A stretch of 25,498 nucleotides of DNA from a virus: the IMG/VR virus record IMGVR_UViG_3300025128_000297, positions 1 to 25,498 of that record; one strand, given 5' to 3'. The notes under the pieces are model-generated. The model was not told where the DNA came from, made no database searches, and was given only the letters and a program-made list of their open reading frames with translations. How positions within the stretch are numbered: the first letter of the stretch is position 1; each line of letters begins with the position of its first letter. A program made the position numbers and the translations under genes. Below are positions 1-6,118 of this stretch, piece by piece.

Positions 1-2
1 AG

Positions 3-1274
3 CAAAGAGGTGTCAGAGTAAAAGATGATGCCGCAAATATACAACCAGGAGAATTTAAAGATGTTGACACTCCAGGTGGTAATCTAAAAGATGCTTTCGT
101 ATTCTTACCTTACAAAGAACCATCAGCAACTTTATTACAGTTGATGGGAATTGTAGTTCAAGCAGGACAAAGATTCGCGTCCATTGCTGACATGCAGGTT
201 GGGGACGGAAATCAACAGGCCGCTGTTGGTACGACCGTAGCTCTTTTAGAACGTGGTTCAAGAGTAATGTCAGCAATTCATAAAAGACTTTACGTAGGTC
301 TAAAACAAGAATTTAAAATACTTGCCAAAATATTTGGTGAGTCATTACCACCAGAATATCCTTACGATGTTCCTGGTGCATCAAGAAATATTAAAGCAAC
401 AGATTTTGATGACAGAGTAGATATTTTACCTGTGGCTGATCCTAATATATTTTCTATGAGTCAGAGAGTATCTTTAGCACAAGAACAATTAAGATTAGCA
501 ACTTCTAATCCACAAATGCATAACATGTATATGGCATACAGAGGAATGTACGAGGCAATCGGTGTAAAAGATATTGATAGAGTGTTACCACCACCTCCAC
601 CTAACATGCCAAAAGATCCAGCCTTAGAACACATTGATGCAATGGCCGGTAAACCTTTTCAAGCTTTTCCAGGTCAAGATCACAGAGCACACATTACAGC
701 TCACTTAAATTTTATGGCAAGTAACTTTGTTAGAAACAATCCTAGCATTACTGCAGCGTTAGAAAAAAATATTATGGAGCACATATCATTGATGGCACAA
801 GAACAGGTACAATTAGAATTTCCACAAGAAATGCAAATGCTACCACAAATGCAACAAATGGCTGTACAGAATCCACAAATAAAACAACAGCTACAACAAA
901 TATCTCAAAAGATAGAAGCTAGAAAAGCTTTATTGATTGCTGATATGACTGAGGACTTTATGAAAGAAGAAAAACAAATAACTTCTCAGTTCGATCACGA
1001 TCCATTACTTAAATTAAAACAAAGAGAAGTTGATTTAAAAGCTATGGAAACAGAACGTAAGATCAATGAGGACGAAGCAAGAATTAATCTTGATAGAGCT
1101 AAGATGGTACAAGCAAAAGATCTAAACGAACAAAAACTTGAACAAAACGAAGAATTAGCTAAATTAAGAGCTGATACAGCCATTGAAAAATCAATGATGT
1201 CTGCAGATGTTAAACTAACATCAGACGCTATGAAGGCTAGAGACGTAAATGTCTTGAAAGGGCCGAAAAGATAG
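3..1274 (+). CDS. Portal protein, C-terminal part (5' end outside window)
   Basis: The reading frame is open from base 3 to the stop at 1274, giving 423 residues with no start in the window, so the N-terminus is missing. Portal proteins form the dodecameric ring at the head vertex through which DNA is packaged and ejected. The visible part has a mixed core (LQLMGIVVQAGQRFASIADM, then QQAAVGTTVALLERGSRVMS). This resembles the wing/stem region of P22-like portals seen in many marine podovirus-like phages. A long Gln/Met/Lys-rich helical tail follows, with coiled-coil character over roughly the last 170 residues, reminiscent of the barrel of P22 portal. Position just upstream of scaffold and capsid genes agrees. 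The first ATG (141) is internal and should not be used as the start. The portal call is inferred from sequence recall and context. Confidence 0.82.
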   Translation, partial: QRGVRVKDDAANIQPGEFKDVDTPGGNLKDAFVFLPYKEPSATLLQLMGIVVQAGQRFASIADMQVGDGNQQAAVGTTVALLERGSRVMSAIHKRLYVGLKQEFKILAKIFGESLPPEYPYDVPGASRNIKATDFDDRVDILPVADPNIFSMSQRVSLAQEQLRLATSNPQMHNMYMAYRGMYEAIGVKDIDRVLPPPPPNMPKDPALEHIDAMAGKPFQAFPGQDHRAHITAHLNFMASNFVRNNPSITAALEKNIMEHISLMAQEQVQLEFPQEMQMLPQMQQMAVQNPQIKQQLQQISQKIEARKALLIADMTEDFMKEEKQITSQFDHDPLLKLKQREVDLKAMETERKINEDEARINLDRAKMVQAKDLNEQKLEQNEELAKLRADTAIEKSMMSADVKLTSDAMKARDVNVLKGPKR

Positions 1275-1298
1275 TATAATAACAATTAGGAGAAAATT

Positions 1299-1508
1299 AT
1301 GAAGGACCCAAAAATAACAAAACCAGTTGGAGTAAACAAAGACGGTTACGCTAGTGGCGGAGTGCAAATAGAAGTACCCTCTCAAAACTTACAATTAGAT
1401 CCAAGATCTAAAACAAGTATCAGAGGACAAAACTATGTTGCTCAAGGTGACACTGTAACTGTTAAAGGTACAAAAACTAGAAAACCTGTTAAGGCTACTT
1501 GGTACTAA
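1299..1508 (+). CDS. Small hypothetical protein, 69 aa
   Basis: A 69-residue basic protein follows the portal gene by 24 bases, with a clear Shine-Dalgarno site (aggaga, 1288-1293) ahead of the ATG. It is polar, with no membrane segment and no recognisable catalytic motif. Its middle (VQIEVPSQNLQLDPRSKTS) and its C-terminal half, rich in Val/Thr/Lys, look like short beta strands. It sits between the portal gene and a membrane-protein gene whose ATG lies one base past its stop, so the two are probably co-translated. I do not recognise a function. A small virion or head-completion protein is possible from position only. Confidence 0.75.
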   Translation: MKDPKITKPVGVNKDGYASGGVQIEVPSQNLQLDPRSKTSIRGQNYVAQGDTVTVKGTKTRKPVKATWY

Positions 1509-1509
1509 C

Positions 1510-1896
1510 ATGTGGTTGTCGGCAATAAAATTAGCCGTATCTGCTGGAAGTAAAATTTACGCTAACAAGCAGAAAACAAAAATGGCTATGTCAGAAGCAC
1601 AGCTTATGCATGCAACTAAGATGGCTCAAGGTGAGGAAGCTTACCAAGGCAAATTATTAGAGGCAAGGCAATCGGACTGGAAGGACGAGGCCGTTTTGAT
1701 AATTCTAAGTTTGCCCGTGTTGGTGCTTGCTTGGGCAGTGATATCGGATGATCCAACAGCGATGGACAAGGTAAAATTATTTTTTGATATGTTCTCTCAG
1801 CTGCCGTCATGGTTTACAAATTTGTGGATCCTTGTAGTGGCTTCGATATATGGTATAAAAGGAACTCAAATTTTTAGAAACGGAGGAAAAAAATGA
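1510..1896 (+). CDS. Putative holin-like membrane protein, 128 aa
   Basis: The N-terminal 55 residues are a charged amphipathic helix. A DWKDEAVL segment then leads into a hydrophobic stretch (about residues 61-78), a short polar loop, and a second hydrophobic stretch near the end (about 100-117), followed by a basic tail. Two membrane spans in a short phage protein with a charged tail fit a holin or holin-like protein. The pattern 'helix, KDE, membrane span, F..LP.W, membrane span' resembles proteins I recall from marine phages that are often labelled hypothetical or holin-like. No endolysin is visible next to it, so the lysis role is inferred. Its stop overlaps the next start (ATGA), and a GGAGG Shine-Dalgarno site lies just before that ATG. 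Confidence 0.6.
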   Translation: MWLSAIKLAVSAGSKIYANKQKTKMAMSEAQLMHATKMAQGEEAYQGKLLEARQSDWKDEAVLIILSLPVLVLAWAVISDDPTAMDKVKLFFDMFSQLPSWFTNLWILVVASIYGIKGTQIFRNGGKK

Positions 1897-2123
1897 GACA
1901 AAACGGAGTAAGATCAGGTGTTAGATTTCCAACTGGAGCGTCTGGCATGAAAAAAGGTGGATCTGCTAAAAAGAAAAAGCAGGGCTACAAAGATAGAAAA
2001 GACGAATCTATCGCTATGAGAATTAAAAAGAAAAGAACTAAGAAACAATTAAAAGATTCAAGAGATGAGTCTTATGGTAAGTTCGGTTCTAAAGCGAAGA
2101 AGTCTGGTAAAATAAACAAGTAA
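1893..2123 (+). CDS. Lysine-rich basic small protein, 76 aa
   Basis: The start ATG at 1893 overlaps the upstream stop and has a strong Shine-Dalgarno site (ggagg, 1882-1886). The protein is overwhelmingly Lys/Arg with many Gly and Ser, lacks hydrophobic segments, and repeats KKKxxYKDRKDES-like and RDESYGKFGSK-like patches. Such composition suggests nucleic-acid binding or packing against DNA inside the capsid. That is an inference from charge only, because I recognise no folded domain. It is the first of a run of very basic small proteins between the portal and scaffold genes. Its TAA stop shares a base with the next ATG. Confidence 0.72.
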   Translation: MRQNGVRSGVRFPTGASGMKKGGSAKKKKQGYKDRKDESIAMRIKKKRTKKQLKDSRDESYGKFGSKAKKSGKINK

Positions 2124-2317
2124 TGTTTAAAAAGTTAAAACATTTTATTTGCAAATTATTTAACATCAAAGCATGTATGTGTGATGAAGTTGATGAGCAT
2201 ATAGAATATTTTACAGAAATACCTGAACCGGATGTACCGGTTCACAAACCAAAACATTGTGGATCGCATACAAGATTTATAAAGTCTTGCCATCAATGTC
2301 TTGCAATAACACAATAA
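2123..2317 (+). CDS. Cys/His-rich small protein, 64 aa
   Basis: This 64-residue protein starts on the last base of the previous stop (TAATG). It has a basic amphipathic N-terminus (MFKKLKHFICKLFNIK), an acidic middle, and Cys/His spacings that could hold a metal: CMC near residue 18, KHCGSH near 45 and CHQC near 56. The KHCGSH...CHQC pair could form a small zinc site. It contrasts with its neighbours in not being lysine-saturated throughout. I do not recognise a family. Function is unknown, and a zinc-binding regulatory peptide or a virion peptide is equally possible. Confidence 0.65.
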   Translation: MFKKLKHFICKLFNIKACMCDEVDEHIEYFTEIPEPDVPVHKPKHCGSHTRFIKSCHQCLAITQ

Positions 2318-2326
2318 GGAGAAAAT

Positions 2327-2494
2327 ATGCCTGGACTAAAAAAAATGATGATGATGAAAAAAGGTGGAAAAGCTAAGAAGAAAAGTAAATTTCCAGATCA
2401 TTCAGGTGATGGTAAAATCACTAAAAAAGATATCTTAATGGCAAAAGGAATTATTCCTAAAACCAAAAAGAAAATGAAAAAAGGTAAAAAGTAA
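2327..2494 (+). CDS. Basic microprotein with EF-hand-like loop, 55 aa
   Basis: A clear Shine-Dalgarno site (aaggag, 2316-2321) precedes the ATG at 2327. The 55-residue product is poly-lysine at both ends, with MMMM near the N-terminus. It carries a central segment, DHSGDGKITKKD (residues 25-36), that matches the 12-residue EF-hand calcium loop: Asp at loop positions 1 and 5, Ser at 3, Gly at 6, Ile at 8 and an acidic residue at 12. Flanking sequences could form short helices. A single loop may bind calcium only as a dimer, as in dockerin-like or orphan EF-hands. The stop overlaps the next start (TAATG). I recall similar 'TGDGKxTKKD' peptides in marine phages. The function is not known to me. 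Confidence 0.78.
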   Translation: MPGLKKMMMMKKGGKAKKKSKFPDHSGDGKITKKDILMAKGIIPKTKKKMKKGKK

Positions 2495-2679
2495 TGGCTA
2501 AACTTTGTCCAAAAGGAAAAGCAGCAGCGAAGCGAAAATTCAAAGTGTACCCTTCGGCGTATGCGAACATGTACGCATCAGCAGTTTGTTCTGGTAAAGT
2601 AACACCAGGTGGAAAAAAGAAACGTAAGAAAAAAGCTGATGGTGGCATTATAGACATGACTAGAATGTCGATGGTGTAA
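2494..2679 (+). CDS. Small basic conserved phage protein, 61 aa
   Basis: This is a 61-residue protein translationally coupled at both ends through TAATG junctions. It has a conserved-looking core (CPKGKAAAKRKFKVYPSAYA, then NMYASAVCSGK) with two Cys residues that could pair or bind metal, a Lys-rich linker, and a C-terminal tail GGIIDMTRMSMV. I recall similar KFxVYPSAYANxxAS proteins in marine phages, where they are usually unannotated. The C-terminal tail recurs almost unchanged in the next gene, which is unusual because the rest of the two proteins differs. No function is assigned. Confidence 0.75.
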   Translation: MAKLCPKGKAAAKRKFKVYPSAYANMYASAVCSGKVTPGGKKKRKKKADGGIIDMTRMSMV

Positions 2680-2978
2680 TGGCTGAAAAAGGTTTACGAG
2701 CTTGGGTTAAAGAAAAATGGGTTGACATAGGTGCGCCTAAAAAAGATGGTAAGTATCAACCTTGTGGAAGATCAAAAGGATCTAAAAGAAAATATCCAAA
2801 ATGTGTACCACTTGCTAAAGCAAGTAGAATGTCTAAAGGACAAAAAGCATCTGCAGTAAGAAGAAAAAGAGCTGCTGGAAATCCTGGTGGTAAACCTACA
2901 AATGTTTCAACTTTTGCAAAAAGAAAAAAAGCAATGAATGGTGGATTAATCAACATGACTAGAATGGTAAATGTATAA
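2679..2978 (+). CDS. Conserved basic phage protein, 99 aa (DUF5872-like)
   Basis: The 99-residue product starts on the last base of the previous stop. Its N-terminal half reads like a compact domain with Trp and Cys positions (WVKEKWVDIGAPKKDGKYQP, then CGR, then KYPKCVPLAKA). This is what I recall as DUF5872, found in phages and giant viruses. The name is from memory and should be verified. The second half is a Lys/Arg/Gly-rich tail ending in GGLINMTRMVNV, nearly matching the tail of the preceding 61-residue protein. The high positive charge suggests binding to DNA or to an acidic protein such as the scaffold. The biochemical role is unknown. Confidence 0.75.
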   Translation: MAEKGLRAWVKEKWVDIGAPKKDGKYQPCGRSKGSKRKYPKCVPLAKASRMSKGQKASAVRRKRAAGNPGGKPTNVSTFAKRKKAMNGGLINMTRMVNV

Positions 2979-3265
2979 TGGCTGATAATCCTATTAGAAG
3001 AACTACTGGTAAAGGTGGTAATTATAGAAAAACAAAATCTGGAGCAGGTATGACTAAGAAGGGTGTCGCTGCTTACAGAAGAGCAAACCCTGGAAGTAAA
3101 CTAAAAACAGCCGTGACCGGAAAAGTGAAGAAAGGGTCCAAAGCTGCTAATCGTAGAAAATCATACTGCGCTAGATCATTAGGCCAATTAAAAAGGTCTT
3201 CAGCAAAAACACGTAACGATCCTAACTCACGAATCCGTCAAGCTAGAAGGAGATGGAAATGTTAA
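2978..3265 (+). CDS. Conserved basic phage protein, 95 aa (DUF6321-like)
   Basis: The 95-residue product is very basic and carries a well-conserved motif set. GAGMTKKGVAAYRRANPGSK (residues 22-41) is followed by LKTAVTG, a GSKAANRRKSYCARSLGQLK stretch and a RNDPNSRIRQARRRWKC C-terminus. I recall this arrangement as the DUF6321 family in large phages and giant viruses, of unknown function. Conserved Cys residues and the basic RRKSYCARS patch suggest nucleic-acid contact. The start is coupled to the previous gene by TAATG. Its 3' end overlaps the next small gene by 7 bases, and the GAAGGAG inside its coding sequence serves as that gene's Shine-Dalgarno site. Confidence 0.8.
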   Translation: MADNPIRRTTGKGGNYRKTKSGAGMTKKGVAAYRRANPGSKLKTAVTGKVKKGSKAANRRKSYCARSLGQLKRSSAKTRNDPNSRIRQARRRWKC

Positions 3266-3402
3266 AAAAGAAAAAAATAAAAGGTGTAATTAAAGGTTTA
3301 AAAAAAGCTTCTAAGTTACATGCTAAACAAGCTAAAACATTAAAAGGAGTATTACGTGGAACCAGAACAAGTACTAGATCAACTAAACAAAAGAATAACT
3401 AA
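3259..3402 (+). CDS. Lysine-rich microprotein, 47 aa
   Basis: This short ORF starts at ATG 3259, behind a strong Shine-Dalgarno site (agaaggaga, 3244-3252) inside the preceding gene. It encodes 47 residues that are mostly Lys, Thr, Arg and Ala with no acidic residue. It is another highly basic peptide of the run that begins at 1893. The last 47 bases overlap the following gene in a different frame. It may be a DNA-binding or capsid-internal peptide, inferred from charge only. The strong ribosome-binding site is the main reason to accept it as real. Confidence 0.6.
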   Translation: MLKKKKIKGVIKGLKKASKLHAKQAKTLKGVLRGTRTSTRSTKQKNN

Positions 3403-3598
3403 CAGAGTAAAACAGTTAGCCATATCTGTCACATCGGGTGGTGTTGACAACATGGAAACTTATAAGTATATCATAGGACAGATTAATGCACTGGAATCAG
3501 TGCGTCAGGAAATCTCTAACCTGCAACAAGATGAAGGAGCACAAAATGAAAACACAGGAACAGTCGTCGACCTCAAAGGAAGAAGTCCCAAAAATTAA
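3356..3598 (+). CDS. Small helical protein, 80 aa, GTG start
   Basis: The start is a GTG at 3356 with aaaggag (3342-3348) upstream. It overlaps the previous gene by 47 bases and the next by 53. The product begins MEPEQVLDQLNKRITNRVKQ, continues through a DNMETYKYIIGQINALESVR helix and ends in an acidic, Asn-rich tail. It looks like a two-helix, coiled-coil-forming small protein. Position between the basic protein cluster and GroES/scaffold suggests a morphogenesis role. I recall similar small proteins preceding the co-chaperonin in marine phages but no established function. Confidence 0.72.
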   Translation: MEPEQVLDQLNKRITNRVKQLAISVTSGGVDNMETYKYIIGQINALESVRQEISNLQQDEGAQNENTGTVVDLKGRSPKN

Positions 3599-3989
3599 AG
3601 AAGGTCTACTAGACAAATACGAGAAAGAACCAGTAAAAGAAGTTACTAGAGAAGCAACTAAGTTACCCAAACCAACAGGTTGGCGTATGTTAGTTTTACC
3701 ATTTAGAATGAAAGAAAAAACTGATGGTGGACTTTTACTAGGAACTGAAACAATTGATAGACAACAAGTTGCATCGCAATGCGGAAACGTTCTTGCAATG
3801 GGACCTGATTGTTACAACGATCCAAAAAGATTTAGCGATGGTCCGTGGTGCAAGGTAGGAGACTGGGTAGTCTTCGCACGTTACGCCGGATCACGAATAG
3901 AGATTGAGGGTGGGGAAGTTCGTCTTCTTAATGATGACGAAGTATTAGCAACTGTACAGGATCCAACAGATATCCTGCACAAATTTTAA
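3546..3989 (+). CDS. groES: Phage GroES-like co-chaperonin, 147 aa
   Basis: GroES proteins cap GroEL and release folded clients. Phage versions such as T4 gp31 replace or supplement host GroES, especially for folding the major capsid protein. After a charged N-terminal extension of about 40 residues comes a GroES-type fold: PTGWRMLVLPFRMKEKTDGG with the expected mobile-loop region (GGLLLGTETIDRQQVASQ), then VLAMGPDCYNDPKRF, CKVGDWVVFARYAG, and a closing RLLNDDEVLATVQDP strand. The start chosen is ATG 3546, with aaggag at 3534-3539. An earlier in-frame ATG at 3486 has no ribosome site and lies deep in the preceding gene. No GroEL is in the window, so it presumably works with host GroEL. It lies four genes upstream of the capsid gene. 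Confidence 0.87.
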   Translation: MKTQEQSSTSKEEVPKIKEGLLDKYEKEPVKEVTREATKLPKPTGWRMLVLPFRMKEKTDGGLLLGTETIDRQQVASQCGNVLAMGPDCYNDPKRFSDGPWCKVGDWVVFARYAGSRIEIEGGEVRLLNDDEVLATVQDPTDILHKF

Positions 3990-4004
3990 CATAGGAAGGA
4001 CACT

Positions 4005-4970
4005 ATGCCAGAGGAAGAAAAAAGAAAAGGACTAGGTGATATACCTGTTGATATAGATACATCGGGACCAGAGGTTGATGTAACTTTAGAAGACAGTAAA
4101 GAAGAAGCTGTAACACCACAGCCGGAACAAGAACAAGGAACAGACAAGACATATGAAAATGAAAGAGAAACAAAGTTAGAAGAAAAAAAGGAAGATGAAA
4201 AATTAGAAGACTACAGTAGAGGAGTGCAATCTAGAATTGCTAAACTTACACGTAAGATGAGAGAAGCAGAACGTAAAGAAGCTGCCGCTCTTCAATACGC
4301 TGCTGCAGTCGAAGCACAAAGAAAAAAAGATCAGGAAAAATTTAATAAAGTTGATTCTGATTATAATGCTAAATTTGAGGAAACTGTTAAGTCTGGTATG
4401 GAGATGGCACAAAAGCAATTAGCTTCAGCCATTGAAGCAGGTGATGCAAATGCTCAAGTTGAAGCAAATAAAAAAATTGCTGAATTAGCTTTCGAGAACG
4501 CTAAAATTAAGCAAAGAAAAGAAAGACCGGTTGAGCAGGAAGAAACACCTGTAAGACTATCTGACGGTGGACAATTACCAAATGAAACCCCTCAACAAAT
4601 GCCTCAAGCTGATCCTATGGCTGAAGATTGGGCTGCAAGAAATAAATGGTTTGGAACAGATAGAGCCATGACATTTACTGCGTTCGAAATTCACAAAGAT
4701 TTAGTAGAAAAAGAAGGCTACGATCCTAAATCAAACGAATATTACGAAGAGATTGATAAAAGGATTAGAGTTGACTTCGGACACAAATTTGATAATAATG
4801 AAACTAAGCAAACGAACAGGGCCGTTCAGTCGGTAGCTTCGGCTAACAGAAGCTCAAAACCTGGTCGCAAACAAGTGAGACTCACATCGTCTCAAGTAGC
4901 AATAGCTAAAAAATTAGGTGTGCCACTCGAAGAATATGCAAAACAATTAAAACTCACGGAAGGAGCATAA
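4005..4970 (+). CDS. Putative capsid scaffolding protein, 321 aa
   Basis: The protein is highly acidic over its first 65 residues, then becomes a long Lys/Glu/Ala-rich coiled coil (about 65-175). It ends in a basic helical region (RKQVRLTSSQVAIAKKLGVP, then LEEYAKQLKL). Acidic disordered N-terminus, central coiled coil and basic C-terminal helix are the typical layout of phage scaffolding proteins, whose C-terminal basic helix binds the capsid protein. It lies between the portal/GroES genes and the capsid gene, the expected place. A Shine-Dalgarno site (aggaagg, 3993-3999) precedes ATG 4005. No protease domain is visible, so scaffold removal is more likely by exit than by proteolysis here. 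No sequence-family match was tested. Confidence 0.75.
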   Translation: MPEEEKRKGLGDIPVDIDTSGPEVDVTLEDSKEEAVTPQPEQEQGTDKTYENERETKLEEKKEDEKLEDYSRGVQSRIAKLTRKMREAERKEAAALQYAAAVEAQRKKDQEKFNKVDSDYNAKFEETVKSGMEMAQKQLASAIEAGDANAQVEANKKIAELAFENAKIKQRKERPVEQEETPVRLSDGGQLPNETPQQMPQADPMAEDWAARNKWFGTDRAMTFTAFEIHKDLVEKEGYDPKSNEYYEEIDKRIRVDFGHKFDNNETKQTNRAVQSVASANRSSKPGRKQVRLTSSQVAIAKKLGVPLEEYAKQLKLTEGA

Positions 4971-4974
4971 GCAT

Positions 4975-5433
4975 ATGAAAATAGAAAACGAAAAAGTAAC
5001 TTCTCGTGCGGCTGGAACTCGGTCAAAAACTGAAAGACCAAAAGAGTACAAGCCCCCATCATCTCTAGATGCACCACCAGCGCCTGATGGATTTAGGCAC
5101 AGATGGATAAGAGCTGAATCAATGGGTTTCAATGATTCCAAGAACATTCATGGAAGATTGAGATCTGGTTATGAGTTAGTGAGAGCTGACGAATACAAAG
5201 ATGCAGACTATCCTGTTGTCATAGACGGTAAATACGCTGGAGTCATTGGAGTAGGTGGCCTTCTCCTGGCAAGGATACCTGAAGAACTCGCACAGTCTCG
5301 TATGGACTATCAGAAAAGACAAACTGAAGGTCAAGACGAAGCAGTGGAAAACGACTTACTGAAGGATCAGGACAGACGAATGCCGATGAAATTCGAGCGT
5401 TCAAGCAAAAACTTCGGTGGTACAAAGAAGTAA
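4975..5433 (+). CDS. Conserved marine-phage head-module protein, 152 aa
   Basis: The 152-residue protein starts 4 bases after the scaffold stop, with a GGAGC ribosome site inside the scaffold 3' end. It has a disordered, Pro-rich N-terminus, then a compact domain around RHRWIRAESMGFNDSKNIHG, GYELVRADEYKDADYPVVID and a hydrophobic GVIGVGGLLLARIPEELAQS. A charged helical tail follows. I recall 'HRWVRxE..G..D..N...R...G' proteins beside capsid genes in marine podovirus-like and pelagiphage-like genomes. The role is unproven, and a head assembly or minor capsid protein is the natural guess from position. Confidence 0.72.
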   Translation: MKIENEKVTSRAAGTRSKTERPKEYKPPSSLDAPPAPDGFRHRWIRAESMGFNDSKNIHGRLRSGYELVRADEYKDADYPVVIDGKYAGVIGVGGLLLARIPEELAQSRMDYQKRQTEGQDEAVENDLLKDQDRRMPMKFERSSKNFGGTKK

Positions 5434-5461
5434 TTCTTAAACATCGAAATAATATCAACCC

Positions 5462-5492
5462 GAACTGGAGGCCGTTTTACGACGGCAGGTTC
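5462..5492 (+). promoter_or_regulatory. Leader hairpin ahead of decoration/capsid genes
   Basis: In the 75-base gap before the decoration-protein gene, GCCGT (5471-5475) pairs with ACGGC (5482-5486) around a short loop. An outer GAAC (5462-5465) can pair with GTTC (5489-5492) across a small internal loop. The aaggag Shine-Dalgarno site (5495-5500) lies just beyond. It may stabilise or process the mRNA for the highly expressed capsid genes, or attenuate upstream transcription. It lacks a T tract, so I do not call it a terminator. Confidence 0.4.
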
Positions 5493-5508
5493 ATAAGGAG
5501 TAATAACT

Positions 5509-6099
5509 ATGGCAAATAGAAACACACAAGGCTTTGGTTTGATTCCACAAGGTACGATCGGTTCTACACCGGCTACTGGTGGACAAGGCAAATACCTTAT
5601 CGATGCTGGCTATAATGCTGATTTGTTCCAAGGTACAGCTGTAAAAAGCTCTGCTGGTTACATTATCACTGCACAAGCTGCCATCACTAACACTTGTATA
5701 GGTGTGTTGAATGGAATATTCTACAACGACGCTACTACTAAGAAGCCTACGTTCGCGAATTTCTACAACCAACCTATTACTCCAGCTAATAGCGAAGACA
5801 TTACTGCATTTGTAATTGACAATCCTAATCAACTTTTTGTTGGTGCGATTGATGCAGCAGCAGCTCAAGCTGAATATGGTAAAACATATGGCTTAACTGT
5901 AACTGCAGCTGGTTCAGATTTATCTGGTCAGTCAAGTTCAACTTTAACGTACGCTACTAGACATGCAACGAACAATCAATGGAGATTGGTAAGAACTGCA
6001 GAAGACCCTGAAAACAACGATATCGCAGCAGCGAATTGTTCAGTGGTTGTTGCACACAACTTAAACCAATACTTCACTGGTGCCGTTTCATGGGCATAA
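5509..6099 (+). CDS. Putative capsid decoration/structural protein, 196 aa
   Basis: A strong Shine-Dalgarno site (aaggag) precedes ATG 5509. The product is beta-rich, Ala/Thr/Asn-rich and low in charge, beginning MANRNTQGFGLIPQGTIGST. It includes a segment NGIFYNDATTKKPTFANFYN and a C-terminal TGAVSWA. Compact beta proteins encoded just upstream of the major capsid gene are commonly decoration (cement) or head-fibre proteins. I recall this family upstream of capsid genes in many uncultured marine phages. Structural function is inferred from composition, position and expression signals. Confidence 0.72.
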   Translation: MANRNTQGFGLIPQGTIGSTPATGGQGKYLIDAGYNADLFQGTAVKSSAGYIITAQAAITNTCIGVLNGIFYNDATTKKPTFANFYNQPITPANSEDITAFVIDNPNQLFVGAIDAAAAQAEYGKTYGLTVTAAGSDLSGQSSSTLTYATRHATNNQWRLVRTAEDPENNDIAAANCSVVVAHNLNQYFTGAVSWA

Positions 6100-6118
6100 T
6101 CGAATAGGAGATTAAATT

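Noticed and set aside
141-200. ATG 141 as a portal gene start
   Set aside because: The frame is open upstream to base 3 with portal-like sequence, so this is an internal Met and the gene is truncated by the window edge.
3486-3545. Earlier in-frame start for the GroES-like gene
   Set aside because: No ribosome site precedes ATG 3486 and it lies deep in the preceding gene. ATG 3546 has aaggag at the right distance and gives a normal GroES layout.
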